A stretch of DNA of 64,000 nt, taken from contig NZ_SSNZ01000012.1 in assembly GCF_004801375.1 (NCBI RefSeq), forward strand, positions 26,936 to 90,935, given 5' to 3'. The position numbers and the translations under genes are program-made. Below the pieces are notes generated by a model. That model was not told the DNA's origin, ran no database searches, and saw nothing but the letters and a program-made list of their open reading frames with translations. Position 1 is the first letter of the stretch. The number at the start of each line of letters is the position of its first letter. Source of the DNA: Flavobacterium supellecticarium (GTDB lineage: Bacteria; Bacteroidota; Bacteroidia; Flavobacteriales; Flavobacteriaceae). Positions 43,340-51,677 of the stretch are shown here, piece by piece.

Positions 43340-43951
43340 ATGAGTAAAAAACTATTTTTAATGCTAACCCTGGTCCTTACGATCGTATTCATTGGCTGTA
43401 ATAAAGACGAGGATACCGTTATATTACAGAGCAACCCTGTAATCGGAACCTGGAAATTAGTAGAGGAATACAGCAACAACCAGCTGGTAACCTTAAACAA
43501 CTGTAACCTACAGGAAACCTATATTTTCGGGGAACAACAATTTACCCATGAAATGTATTCGAACGGTGGTCGTTTTGACGATTCGACGTTTCAAAAAGGT
43601 GGTGATGACGACGATGACGATGATCACAGCGGAGGAAGCAACGATGACGACGACGATGATGACGATCACGGGCCGGTAAATCCAAACCCTGGAAACGGTG
43701 GCGGAACAACCGATGACGACGACGACGATGATCACGGTGGGAACGGTGGTACCGGAACGTGTGTATTATCGGAAACGGTAATCGGTTACTGGACAAACCC
43801 AGGTAACAACCTGTACAGCCTAACGAGTTCGAATGCGATCGATACCAAAAACATTATTTTCACCGACAATGGTAACAAGTTTTACTATGAAACTGCCGTA
43901 AACGTAAACGGTATTTCGGTGACTAAAAAATATGTGTTCAAAAGACAGTAA
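43340..43951 (+). CDS. Lipocalin-like lipoprotein with three Asp-tract/His blocks
   Basis: 203 residues. Lipobox FIGC (Cys ~20). A lipocalin-like core (PVIGTWKLVEEYSNNQLVTL and, at the end, NGISVTKKYVFKRQ) is interrupted by a ~55-residue low-complexity insert at ~88-143 with three blocks D7-H, D8-H and D7-H separated by Gly/Asn/Pro linkers. Such acid-His tracts would bind divalent metals, most likely calcium or transition metals. Codons GAT and GAC are mixed, so the tracts are selected rather than simple slippage. Last gene of the operon, 52 bp after DUF3570; a strong terminator follows. Confidence 0.75.
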   Translation: MSKKLFLMLTLVLTIVFIGCNKDEDTVILQSNPVIGTWKLVEEYSNNQLVTLNNCNLQETYIFGEQQFTHEMYSNGGRFDDSTFQKGGDDDDDDDHSGGSNDDDDDDDDHGPVNPNPGNGGGTTDDDDDDDHGGNGGTGTCVLSETVIGYWTNPGNNLYSLTSSNAIDTKNIIFTDNGNKFYYETAVNVNGISVTKKYVFKRQ

Positions 43952-43974
43952 TCCGGAATTTTTAGTGTCTCAAC

Positions 43975-44008
43975 AAAAGGGGCCGTCTTAAATAAGACGG
44001 CCCCTTTT
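43975..44008. terminator. Strong bidirectional terminator
   Basis: A 16-bp perfect stem, AAAAGGGGCCGTCTTA and its complement, with a 2-base gap at the centre, between convergent genes. Ends the apbE operon and the BtuF-like gene. Confidence 0.9.
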
Positions 44009-44014
44009 AATTTT

Positions 44015-44812
44015 TTATGTGATACGCTGATGCAATTGTTTAAAATAATCAAAGGCCTTAACCAGTCGGCTGCCATACCAGGAAAACATTTCTCCGTCTA
44101 CAAAAACGGTTTTCGCATGATGGGTAAAACGTCCGATTTCGAAAGCGTGTTCGTCCTTAAACGGATACGGTTCCGACGAAAGGAATACCAAATCCGGATC
44201 GCCTTCCAATCGGATTTTTTTTAATTCCACTTCCGGGTAACGCCCTTTTGTATCATAAATATTTTTAAAGTGATTTAGCTTTAGCAATTCATTGATAAAA
44301 TTGTCCGATCCCGCAGCCATATACGGATCCCGCCAGATAAAATAAGCCGCTTTCTTTTCGGGCTTATCGGCGATAAAACGTTTAAAATCCTCATAGGCAT
44401 AACGCGTCTTATCGATCCATTTCTGCGCATCGGTACGTTTGTTAAACAACTGACCGAAATCGGCTATCATTTGTAGATTATCTTCTATCGTAATAATATT
44501 CGTCACCCATACCGGACAAATCTTAGACAATTCGGCTACAATCTCAGCCGTATTTTCTTCCTTATTTGCGATAATAATATCCGGAGCCAACAGGCGTATT
44601 TTTTCGTAATGCACCTTTTTTGTACCGCCAATGATTTTTTTGGTCGATTTAAGATGGTACGGATGAATACAAAACTTGGTTATCCCGACGAGTTGCTCCT
44701 CCAATCCCAAGTCAAAAAGTAATTCCGTTTGCGACGGTACCAACGAGACAATTCGTACCGGTGTTTGTTCGAACGTATGCAACGTTCCCATTTGATCTGT
44801 AAGCGATTTCAT
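44015..44812 (-). CDS. BtuF-like helical-backbone metal receptor without signal peptide
   Basis: 265 residues from ATG 44812. Two Rossmann-like lobes joined by a long helix: IVSLVPSQTELLFDLGLEEQ, LAPDIIIANKEENTAEIVAE, YFIWRDPYMAAGSDNFINEL, PDLVFLSSEPYPFKDEHAFE. This is the periplasmic-binding-protein class III fold used for cobalamin, haem or siderophores, yet no signal peptide or lipobox is present, so it appears cytoplasmic. No ABC permease or ATPase lies nearby. Role unclear; a cobalamin or corrinoid handling role is possible. Confidence 0.72.
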   Translation of the reverse strand: MKSLTDQMGTLHTFEQTPVRIVSLVPSQTELLFDLGLEEQLVGITKFCIHPYHLKSTKKIIGGTKKVHYEKIRLLAPDIIIANKEENTAEIVAELSKICPVWVTNIITIEDNLQMIADFGQLFNKRTDAQKWIDKTRYAYEDFKRFIADKPEKKAAYFIWRDPYMAAGSDNFINELLKLNHFKNIYDTKGRYPEVELKKIRLEGDPDLVFLSSEPYPFKDEHAFEIGRFTHHAKTVFVDGEMFSWYGSRLVKAFDYFKQLHQRIT

Positions 44813-44861
44813 TTTACAAAAATACAAAAAGCCGTATCTTAGTAAGTAAAATCAGAACAGA

Positions 44862-45947
44862 ATGAAACGGATTTTATACACCTTACTTGGAATTCTGGCT
44901 TGCCACACCCTTTTCGCTCAGAAATTACAGCCCGGCTTTGACAAATCGGAATACACCGAACTACTCTACGCCTATTCCCGTTGGAGCGATAGCACGCATT
45001 ATAAAGGAATTCCCGAAAGCACCCGTTTTAAAAGAACCTACCGATCGGAAGAAATGGGATTGGTAAACCGTTGGGAATTGTATGAAGATCCGCATGGTAT
45101 TAATGTGATCAGCATTCGCGGAACCACGCCGAGTGAAGTCAGCTGGCTGGCCAATTTTTATGCAGCGATGATTCCGGCCAAAGGAAAGCTGCAATTAAAC
45201 GATTCTACGACATTCGAATACCATTTTGCCGACGATCCGCGGGCTGCTGTTCACGTGGGCTGGAGCGTTGCCAGTGCTTTTCTGATTCAGGATATTATTC
45301 CGATCATATGGCAACAGTATACAAAAGGCATCCGCGATTTTATCATTTTTGGACATAGTCAGGGTGGCGGAATCAGTTACCTCATCACAGCACAATTATT
45401 ATACTATCAGAAAACCGGAATACTTCCGGCCGATATGTATTTTAAAACCTATTGCAGTGCCGCACCCAAACCGGGAAATCTGCCTTTTGCCTACGAATAT
45501 GAGGCCTCGCGACAAACCGGCTGGTCACAAACAGTTGTCAATACAGCCGATTGGGTTCCGGAAGTTCCTGTATCGATTCAGACACTAACCGATTTTAACG
45601 TCACTAATCCGTTTAAAAATGCCAAAAGCATGATTCGGAAACAAAAGTTCCCAACCAACCTCGCGTTAAAACACATTTACAATCAACTGACGAAGCACAA
45701 TAAAAAAGCGATGCGACGTTACCAGAAATACCTTGGCAAAGTCGCATCAAAATTTGTTGTAAAACAATTAGTCGGTTATAAAGCTCCGGACTATTTTGAA
45801 TCCAATTATTATGTTCGAACCGGTACGACGACTGTTTTATATCCCGACAGTCTGTATTATACCCAATATCCGGATAGTGATACCAATGTATTTGTACACC
45901 ATTCGATCCAATCGTATCTATATCTGACGGATAAATTAGCGGATTAA
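44862..45947 (+). CDS. Exported class 3-type lipase family protein
   Basis: 361 residues. Signal ends TLFAQ. The alpha/beta-hydrolase core has the nucleophile elbow IIFGHSQGGGISYLI (Ser ~165), the preceding strand INVISIRGTTPSEVSWLANF typical of lipase_3, and CSAAPKPGNLPFAYEYE after it with a plausible acid in TADWVPEVPV; the catalytic His is probably in HHSIQSYLYL near the end. A lipase or esterase acting outside the cytoplasm; the substrate is unknown. Divergent from the BtuF-like gene. Confidence 0.8.
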   Translation: MKRILYTLLGILACHTLFAQKLQPGFDKSEYTELLYAYSRWSDSTHYKGIPESTRFKRTYRSEEMGLVNRWELYEDPHGINVISIRGTTPSEVSWLANFYAAMIPAKGKLQLNDSTTFEYHFADDPRAAVHVGWSVASAFLIQDIIPIIWQQYTKGIRDFIIFGHSQGGGISYLITAQLLYYQKTGILPADMYFKTYCSAAPKPGNLPFAYEYEASRQTGWSQTVVNTADWVPEVPVSIQTLTDFNVTNPFKNAKSMIRKQKFPTNLALKHIYNQLTKHNKKAMRRYQKYLGKVASKFVVKQLVGYKAPDYFESNYYVRTGTTTVLYPDSLYYTQYPDSDTNVFVHHSIQSYLYLTDKLAD

Positions 45948-45953
45948 CAAGAA

Positions 45954-46772
45954 TTAGCGGTTGGCTAAAATACGTTGCATTTCCTGTTGGATTTTTAAGG
46001 CTTCGGCTCTTGCTTTTTCGGCAAAATCCATTCCTGAAGCTGCATAAATAATTCCGCGTGAGGAATTGATCAATAGACCGACATTCGTATTCATACCATA
46101 ACAGCAAACTTCGGAAAGACTTCCGCCCTGCGCACCTACTCCCGGTACCAGTAAAAAGCTATCCGGAATAATTTTTCGTATTTCCGAAAAGTATTCCGCT
46201 TTGGTTGCACCTACCACATACATCAGGTTCTGACTATTTTTCCAGGTTTTGGAAGTCGCAATCACTTTTTTATACAATTCTTCTCCATTCACTTCCAGTG
46301 TCTGAAAATCGAAAGCCCCTTCATTGGATGTCAACGCCAACATGATGGTATGTTTGTTTTCGAAAGCCAGAAACGGTTCCACACTGTCTTTTCCCATATA
46401 GGGTGCCACGGTTACACTGTCGAAATCCAGATCTTCCAGAAAAGCCTTGGCATACATGGAAGACGTGTTTCCAATATCACCGCGTTTGGCATCGGCTATG
46501 GTAAAAATATCCGGGTATTTTTCGTTGATATAGCGGATCGTTTTTTCCAGTGACTTCCAGCCTTTGATTCCGTAGGCTTCATAAAAAGCCGTATTGGGTT
46601 TGTACGAAACGGCCAGATCGTGTGTGACGTCGATAATCCTTTTGTTAAACTCAAAAATCGGATCTTCGTATTGCAACAAATGCTCCGGTATTTTCGTCAA
46701 ATCGACATCCAGACCTACGCAAAGAAAAGATTGCTTCTGATGAATCTGCTGAATTAAGTGTTGTGTTGTCAA
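45954..46772 (-). CDS. pyrF: Orotidine 5'-phosphate decarboxylase (type 2)
   Basis: Converts OMP to UMP, the last step of pyrimidine synthesis. 272 residues, the long type-2 form. Catalytic motif FTIADAKRGDIGNTSSMYAK (K-D network), N-terminal LCVGLDVDLTKIP, and the phosphate loop VPGVGAQGGSL are present. It ends 6 bp from the convergent lipase gene. About 170 bp upstream, prfA ends at a terminator. Confidence 0.95.
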   Translation of the reverse strand: MTTQHLIQQIHQKQSFLCVGLDVDLTKIPEHLLQYEDPIFEFNKRIIDVTHDLAVSYKPNTAFYEAYGIKGWKSLEKTIRYINEKYPDIFTIADAKRGDIGNTSSMYAKAFLEDLDFDSVTVAPYMGKDSVEPFLAFENKHTIMLALTSNEGAFDFQTLEVNGEELYKKVIATSKTWKNSQNLMYVVGATKAEYFSEIRKIIPDSFLLVPGVGAQGGSLSEVCCYGMNTNVGLLINSSRGIIYAASGMDFAEKARAEALKIQQEMQRILANR

Positions 46773-46802
46773 GATGTTGTTTATTTAGTTGTGTTGTTGT
46801 TT

Positions 46803-46843
46803 AAAAAAAATGCCACACTAAGATTCCTTTTGTGTGACATTTG
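46803..46843 (-). terminator. Terminator after prfA
   Basis: Reading leftwards, AAATGTCACAC, a ~13-base loop, GTGTGGCATTT and a T-run (one mismatch in the stem). It separates prfA from pyrF. Confidence 0.7.
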
Positions 46844-46864
46844 CTATTTTGGGTATTCTAATCA

Positions 46865-47938
46865 TTAAAATACTTCGCTTTCTTTTAATTTTTCGGTATT
46901 GCTCACCAATTGTAATTCATCGATTACCTTCTGAATATTTCCGTTCATTACACCATCCAGATCGTAAAGAGTTAACCCGATTCTGTGATCCGTAACACGT
47001 CCCTGCGGATAATTATAGGTACGGATTTTTGCCGAACGGTCACCACTACTTACCTGTGAGTTACGTTTTTTAGCATCTTCTTCCTGTTTTTTAGCCAATT
47101 CCATTTCGTATAAACGAGAACGTAATACTGATAACGCTTTATCTTTATTTTTATGCTGTGATTTTTCGTCCTGACACTGTGCTACCAATCCGGTTGGAAT
47201 GTGTGTCATACGCACCGCCGATTTGGTTGTATTTACCGACTGTCCTCCAGGTCCCGAAGAACAGAATAAATCGATACGTACATCGTTCATATCGATATGT
47301 ACGTCAAATTCTTCGGCTTCCGGCAGTACCATAACGGTAGCTGCAGACGTGTGTACACGTCCCTGTGTTTCGGTTTGCGGAACACGTTGTACGCGGTGAA
47401 CACCTGCTTCAAATTTCAAGGTTCCGTAAACGTCTTCTCCGGTAACTTCAAAAATAACCTCTTTAAAACCACCCGAAGTACCTTCGTTTAAGTCTACCAC
47501 AGAAGTTCTCCAGCCTTTGTTTTCGCAGTATTTGGTATACATACGGAACAAATCTCCGGCAAAGATACTCGCTTCATCACCACCAGTACCGGCACGGATT
47601 TCCACCATTACATTTTTCGCATCTTCCGGATCTTTCGGGATCAGTAAAAATTTGATCTCTTCTTCCAGTTGCGGTAAACGCTCTTTGGCTTCTTCCAACT
47701 GCAATTTGGCCATATCGACCATTTCCGGATCCGATCCGTCGGCGATAATTTCGTTGGCCTCCTTGATATTTCCGTCAAGATTTACATACTCATCGCGTTT
47801 TTCAACCAATGCTTTTAAATCTTTGTATTCTTTATTCAATTGTACATAACGCTTCTGATCGGCAATAACATCCGGCTGGATAATTAAGTCCGAGATCTCA
47901 TCAAAGCGTTGTTTTACTATCTGAAGTCTATCTAACAT
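46865..47938 (-). CDS. prfA: Peptide chain release factor 1
   Basis: Terminates translation at UAA and UAG. 357 residues from ATG 47938 (MLDRLQIVK); the upstream nine codons are not family-like. GGQ motif in CSSGPGGQSVNTTKSAVRMT contacts the peptidyl transferase centre. The stop-codon tripeptide is PxT (RVPQTETQGRVHTSAA), which marks RF1, not RF2 (SPF). N-terminal helical domain 1 and IRTYNYPQGRVTDHRIG complete the fold. Confidence 0.96.
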   Translation of the reverse strand: MLDRLQIVKQRFDEISDLIIQPDVIADQKRYVQLNKEYKDLKALVEKRDEYVNLDGNIKEANEIIADGSDPEMVDMAKLQLEEAKERLPQLEEEIKFLLIPKDPEDAKNVMVEIRAGTGGDEASIFAGDLFRMYTKYCENKGWRTSVVDLNEGTSGGFKEVIFEVTGEDVYGTLKFEAGVHRVQRVPQTETQGRVHTSAATVMVLPEAEEFDVHIDMNDVRIDLFCSSGPGGQSVNTTKSAVRMTHIPTGLVAQCQDEKSQHKNKDKALSVLRSRLYEMELAKKQEEDAKKRNSQVSSGDRSAKIRTYNYPQGRVTDHRIGLTLYDLDGVMNGNIQKVIDELQLVSNTEKLKESEVF

Positions 47939-48045
47939 TTTGTATTTCCTTTGTTTGGAGTGCAAAATTACAAAAAAATACGTTTAGTTGTATCGATATA
48001 CCGCCTTAGAATTTTCGCTAAATTTGATTTTCAAAACGGCTTCAT

Positions 48046-48540
48046 ATGGAAAATTTCGACTGGACCCGGTTTACACTCCGGATTGCAATAAATGCAACAC
48101 TACCAAACCTTTACGATGCCTGGACCAAAGCTTCCGAACTGGAAAAATGGTTTCTGAGTCAGGCAGATAGTTTTGAGGCCGACGGCACCCTAATTCCGAA
48201 AAATCAGAATATAAAACAGGACTATCGTTATGAATGGAACTGGTATTTATATCCCGATCTTGAGATGGGTACTTTTACGCAAGCGAATGGCAAGAATTCC
48301 TTGCAATTTACCTTTGCCGGTCAATGTCTTGTGGATATTTCATTAATGGAACAGGACGATTTTGTAATCGTAACACTAACGCAGAAAAATATCCCTACCG
48401 ATGATCATTCTAAAAAAAATATCCGATTGGGTTGCCACGGTGGCTGGTCGTTTTACCTTGTGAATCTGAAGTCAGTCTATGAAGGCGGATTGGATTTACG
48501 CAATAAAAACACCGACCTGAAACCGATGTTAAACAACTAA
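48046..48540 (+). CDS. SRPBCC / AHSA1-type domain protein
   Basis: 164 residues with the START-like helix-grip fold: FTLRIAINATLPNLYDAWTK, ASELEKWFLSQADSFEADG, then LGCHGGWSFYLVNLKSVYEG and a C-terminal helix. Resembles the Aha1/activator-of-Hsp90 C-terminal (AHSA1) group, which binds lipids or hydrophobic ligands. It is monocistronic and divergent from prfA; a hairpin follows. No substrate can be proposed. Confidence 0.83.
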   Translation: MENFDWTRFTLRIAINATLPNLYDAWTKASELEKWFLSQADSFEADGTLIPKNQNIKQDYRYEWNWYLYPDLEMGTFTQANGKNSLQFTFAGQCLVDISLMEQDDFVIVTLTQKNIPTDDHSKKNIRLGCHGGWSFYLVNLKSVYEGGLDLRNKNTDLKPMLNN

Positions 48541-48569
48541 AAAAGGGTTATCGCAATGACAACCCTTTC
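48541..48569. terminator. Bidirectional terminator
   Basis: AAAGGGTT, 11-base loop, AACCCTTT between the convergent SRPBCC and pepD genes. Confidence 0.65.
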
Positions 48570-48590
48570 CTAATATTTAAACAATACCGT

Positions 48591-50057
48591 TTAGTTTTTT
48601 AACGGAATCTGTTGTAAAATTTCCAATACGAATTTCCAGTATTTCTGAGCCGATGAAATCGAAGCTCTTTCATCCGGGCTATGCGCTCCTTTGATCGTAG
48701 GACCAAAAGAAATCATATCCATATCCGGATAATTGGTTCCTAAAATTCCACATTCCAATCCGGCGTGACAAGCCACTACATGTGGTTTATTTCCGTTTTG
48801 TTTTTCGTAGATTGATGTCAGCACATCCAAAATCGGTGAACTCACATTTGGTGTCCATCCCGGATACGAACCGGCAAAAACCACTTCACATCCAATTAAT
48901 TCGAAAGCCGAACGCAATGCATTCGCTAAATCAAATTTTGAACTTTCAACCGAAGAACGCGTTAAACACTGCACGGTAATTTTTCCATCTTTAACGATAA
49001 CACGGGCAATATTATTAGACGTTTCTACCAGATTGTCCATATCAGCACTCATACGGTAAACACCATTATGAGCGGTATACAAGGCACGAATCAATCCTTC
49101 CTGAACACCTAAATCCATAACCGTAGCCGGTACTACATCGGATTTTACGATTTCAATTGTCAGATTTGGCTCCGTCGTTTTAAACTCGGTTTTGATATCG
49201 TTAATCACTTCCTGCATATCGAAAACGAAAGCTTCATCATAAATCTGAGAGATGATCACTTTAGCAACACTTTCTCTTGGAATGGCGTTACGAAGACTTC
49301 CACCGTTGATTTCTGCGATTTGTAAACCGAAGTTTTCAAATCCATCAAACAACAAACGATTCATAATTTTATTGGCGTTACCCAAACCTTTGTCGATATC
49401 CATTCCGGAGTGGCCTCCGTTTAGTCCTTTAACCGTAATGGTATAGCCTACCGAACCTTCCGGTGTTTCTTCTTCGTTATACTCACGAACCGCGGTTACA
49501 TCTACTCCACCGGCACATCCGATATCGATTTCATCATCTTCTTCTGTGTCCAGATTTAAAAGGATTTCACCATCCAATAATCCACCTTTTAATCCCATTG
49601 CTCCAGTCATTCCGGTTTCTTCATCAATAGTAAAAAGCGCTTCAATAGCCGGATGCGGGATATCGTTGCTTTCTAAAATCGCCATGATGGTAGCCACACC
49701 AAGTCCGTTATCCGCACCTAAAGTCGTACCTTTCGCACGAACCCAGTCACCATCGACATACATTTCAATTCCCTGTGTATCGAAATCGAAAACGGTATCA
49801 TTATTTTTTTGGTGTACCATATCCAAATGCGACTGCATCACGATGGTTTTGCGGTTTTCCATTCCGGCAGTGGCCGGCTTTTTAATGATGACGTTACCCA
49901 CCTCATCTTTCAGGGTTTCCAATCCTAGTTTGTTTCCGAAATCCATCATAAAAGCAATCACGCGTTCTTCTTTTTTAGAAGGCCGCGGAACAGCATTCAG
50001 GTCGGCAAATTTATTCCAAAGCTGTTTAGGCTCAAGGTTTCTTACTTCCTGGCTCAT
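48591..50057 (-). CDS. pepD: Aminoacyl-histidine dipeptidase (M20 family, PepD)
   Basis: Cytoplasmic zinc exopeptidase that cleaves carnosine-type and many other dipeptides. 488 residues. M20 metal ligands: MQSHLDMVHQK (His/Asp), GADNGLGVA, TIDEETGMTGAM, DTEEDDEIDIG and a final His (GAHSPDERASI). The central lid/dimer domain begins after GGVDVTAV. Length is standard for PepD. Single gene, upstream of the ferredoxin-like gene on the same strand. Confidence 0.93.
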   Translation of the reverse strand: MSQEVRNLEPKQLWNKFADLNAVPRPSKKEERVIAFMMDFGNKLGLETLKDEVGNVIIKKPATAGMENRKTIVMQSHLDMVHQKNNDTVFDFDTQGIEMYVDGDWVRAKGTTLGADNGLGVATIMAILESNDIPHPAIEALFTIDEETGMTGAMGLKGGLLDGEILLNLDTEEDDEIDIGCAGGVDVTAVREYNEEETPEGSVGYTITVKGLNGGHSGMDIDKGLGNANKIMNRLLFDGFENFGLQIAEINGGSLRNAIPRESVAKVIISQIYDEAFVFDMQEVINDIKTEFKTTEPNLTIEIVKSDVVPATVMDLGVQEGLIRALYTAHNGVYRMSADMDNLVETSNNIARVIVKDGKITVQCLTRSSVESSKFDLANALRSAFELIGCEVVFAGSYPGWTPNVSSPILDVLTSIYEKQNGNKPHVVACHAGLECGILGTNYPDMDMISFGPTIKGAHSPDERASISSAQKYWKFVLEILQQIPLKN

Positions 50058-50187
50058 TATTTTACCTTTTGTAGTTATACTTCAAATTTTGAATCCCAAA
50101 GGTACAAAGATTTTCAGCCCGGGAAAATGATAATCCGGGGAATTTTAAATAAAGGAAAATGGGGATATTTTAAGACTAAATCGGCTG

Positions 50188-50472
50188 TTATTTTGCGATG
50201 GTAAGTATCGGTGGGGCGATATATTCTTCGAAAATCTGAATAGCTTTTTTTTCAGACACATCGCCAAACCAAAGGTTTTCCGGTTGTACGGCAATAACCG
50301 GTGCGCATTTACAATTATCGGTACAAAACGTTTTCACCAATGCCACTTCGTTTTTCAATCCGGCTTCTTTTACCAGCGTGCGAATTGCTTTTCGATTGTG
50401 TTTATTCTCCTTGCTGCATTTGCTACCATCACAGAAATAAATTGCTTTTTGAGGTGCGTCTAACTTTTTCAT
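50188..50472 (-). CDS. Thioredoxin-like [2Fe-2S] ferredoxin
   Basis: 94-residue cytoplasmic protein. Four Cys ligands for a 2Fe-2S cluster lie in CDGSKCSKEN and FCTDNCKCAP (C-x4-C and C-x3-C), with IRTLVKEAGLKN and NLWFGDVSEKKAIQIFEEYI as in the thioredoxin-like ferredoxin fold. Shares a divergent promoter region with the DUF3810 gene. Its electron partners are unknown. Confidence 0.85.
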   Translation of the reverse strand: MKKLDAPQKAIYFCDGSKCSKENKHNRKAIRTLVKEAGLKNEVALVKTFCTDNCKCAPVIAVQPENLWFGDVSEKKAIQIFEEYIAPPILTIAK

Positions 50473-50586
50473 TACCAGAATAATTGAGGATGTTATTTTT
50501 ATCTATTCTAATTAAATGCAAATATACAATAAGAAAATTAACAGGATCTTAAATTAACATTTTTTATATTTATAAAAATTTTGTCG

Positions 50587-51648
50587 ATGAAGAAAAAGCT
50601 CGTATTACCTGTATTCCTTGTGGTTCAGTTTGTTATATTAAAGTTACTTTCGTTTTTCCCCGAGCTTGTCGAACGCTATTACAGCAATGGATTTTACCCT
50701 TTTTTATCCAAAATTTCACGTATTACTTTAGGTTGGATTCCGTTTTCCGTGGGTGATCTACTCTATGGAATCGTTATCCTTCTACTTCTAAAATGGTTGT
50801 GGAACAAACGGAAAACCTGGAAAATCGACTGGAAAATAAATTTACTAAGTCTTATCGGTTTTGTTTCTGTTTTTTATTTTCTGTTTAACCTGTTATGGGG
50901 TATCAATTACATCCGCGTACCCTTATATCAAAAACTGGCACTCAAACGCGATTATTCGACAGAAGAGCTGATTGCTTTTACCGAACGGGTAATTGTAAAA
51001 GTGAACGCCATCCATTCGCAAATCGAAAAAAACGACAGCCTGAAAGTGGTTGTTCCTTATACCCGTGATGTGATTTTTGAAAAAACACAAAATGGATATG
51101 ATCATCTTTCAAAAGCCTTTCCGTTTTTTACTTATGAGCATCCATCCGTAAAAAAATCGCTGATCAGTACACCTTTAACCTATATGGGCTTTAGCGGTTA
51201 TCTGAATCCGTTTACCAATGAAGCTCAGGTAAACGCTTTGATTCCGTTGCCAAATTTTGCCACAACCACCTGTCACGAAATGGCGCATCAGATTGGTTAT
51301 GCTTCCGAAAGTGAGGCCAATTTTATCGGCTATATGGCTTCTATTTATAACGATGATCTTTATTTTCAATATTCCGGATATACGTATGCCTTACGGTATT
51401 GCCTTCACAATATCGAATTAAAACAGGAAGGTCGCAGTGAAGCCTTACTTCCTTTGATCCATCCGGGCGTTCTCGAAAATTTTAAAGATTCGGATACATT
51501 CTGGGACGAACATCAGAATATAATGGAACCGCTGTTTAAAGTCTTTTATGACAATTTTTTAAAACTAAACCAACAAAAAGACGGGATGGAAAGTTACAGC
51601 AAGTTTGTGGACCTGCTGATTCATTACTATCGCGACAGACCTTTATAG
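50587..51648 (+). CDS. DUF3810 membrane zinc-metalloprotease-like protein
   Basis: 353 residues from ATG 50587 (the longer frame begins with TTG). Three N-terminal membrane helices (about 5-25, 40-70, 85-105) and a soluble domain with CHEMAHQIGYASESEANFIG, a HExxH zinc motif with a downstream Glu in SESEAN, as in integral-membrane gluzincins. DUF3810 is conserved in Bacteroidota. A protease role is inferred from the motif; substrate unknown. Confidence 0.83.
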   Translation: MKKKLVLPVFLVVQFVILKLLSFFPELVERYYSNGFYPFLSKISRITLGWIPFSVGDLLYGIVILLLLKWLWNKRKTWKIDWKINLLSLIGFVSVFYFLFNLLWGINYIRVPLYQKLALKRDYSTEELIAFTERVIVKVNAIHSQIEKNDSLKVVVPYTRDVIFEKTQNGYDHLSKAFPFFTYEHPSVKKSLISTPLTYMGFSGYLNPFTNEAQVNALIPLPNFATTTCHEMAHQIGYASESEANFIGYMASIYNDDLYFQYSGYTYALRYCLHNIELKQEGRSEALLPLIHPGVLENFKDSDTFWDEHQNIMEPLFKVFYDNFLKLNQQKDGMESYSKFVDLLIHYYRDRPL

Positions 51649-51674
51649 AAAAAGACGCCGGATTGGCGTCTTTT
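51649..51674. terminator. Bidirectional terminator
   Basis: AAAAGACGCC, GGATT loop, GGCGTCTTTT between convergent DUF3810 and ndh genes. Confidence 0.8.
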
Positions 51675-51677
51675 CAT

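Noticed and set aside
43508..43796. Val/Ile-rich and His/Arg-rich minus-strand ORFs
   Set aside because: They are mirror frames of the GAT/GAC Asp tracts in the plus-strand lipoprotein.
46865..47938. Release factor 2
   Set aside because: The stop-recognition tripeptide is PxT (PQT), which is RF1; RF2 would have SPF and a programmed frameshift.
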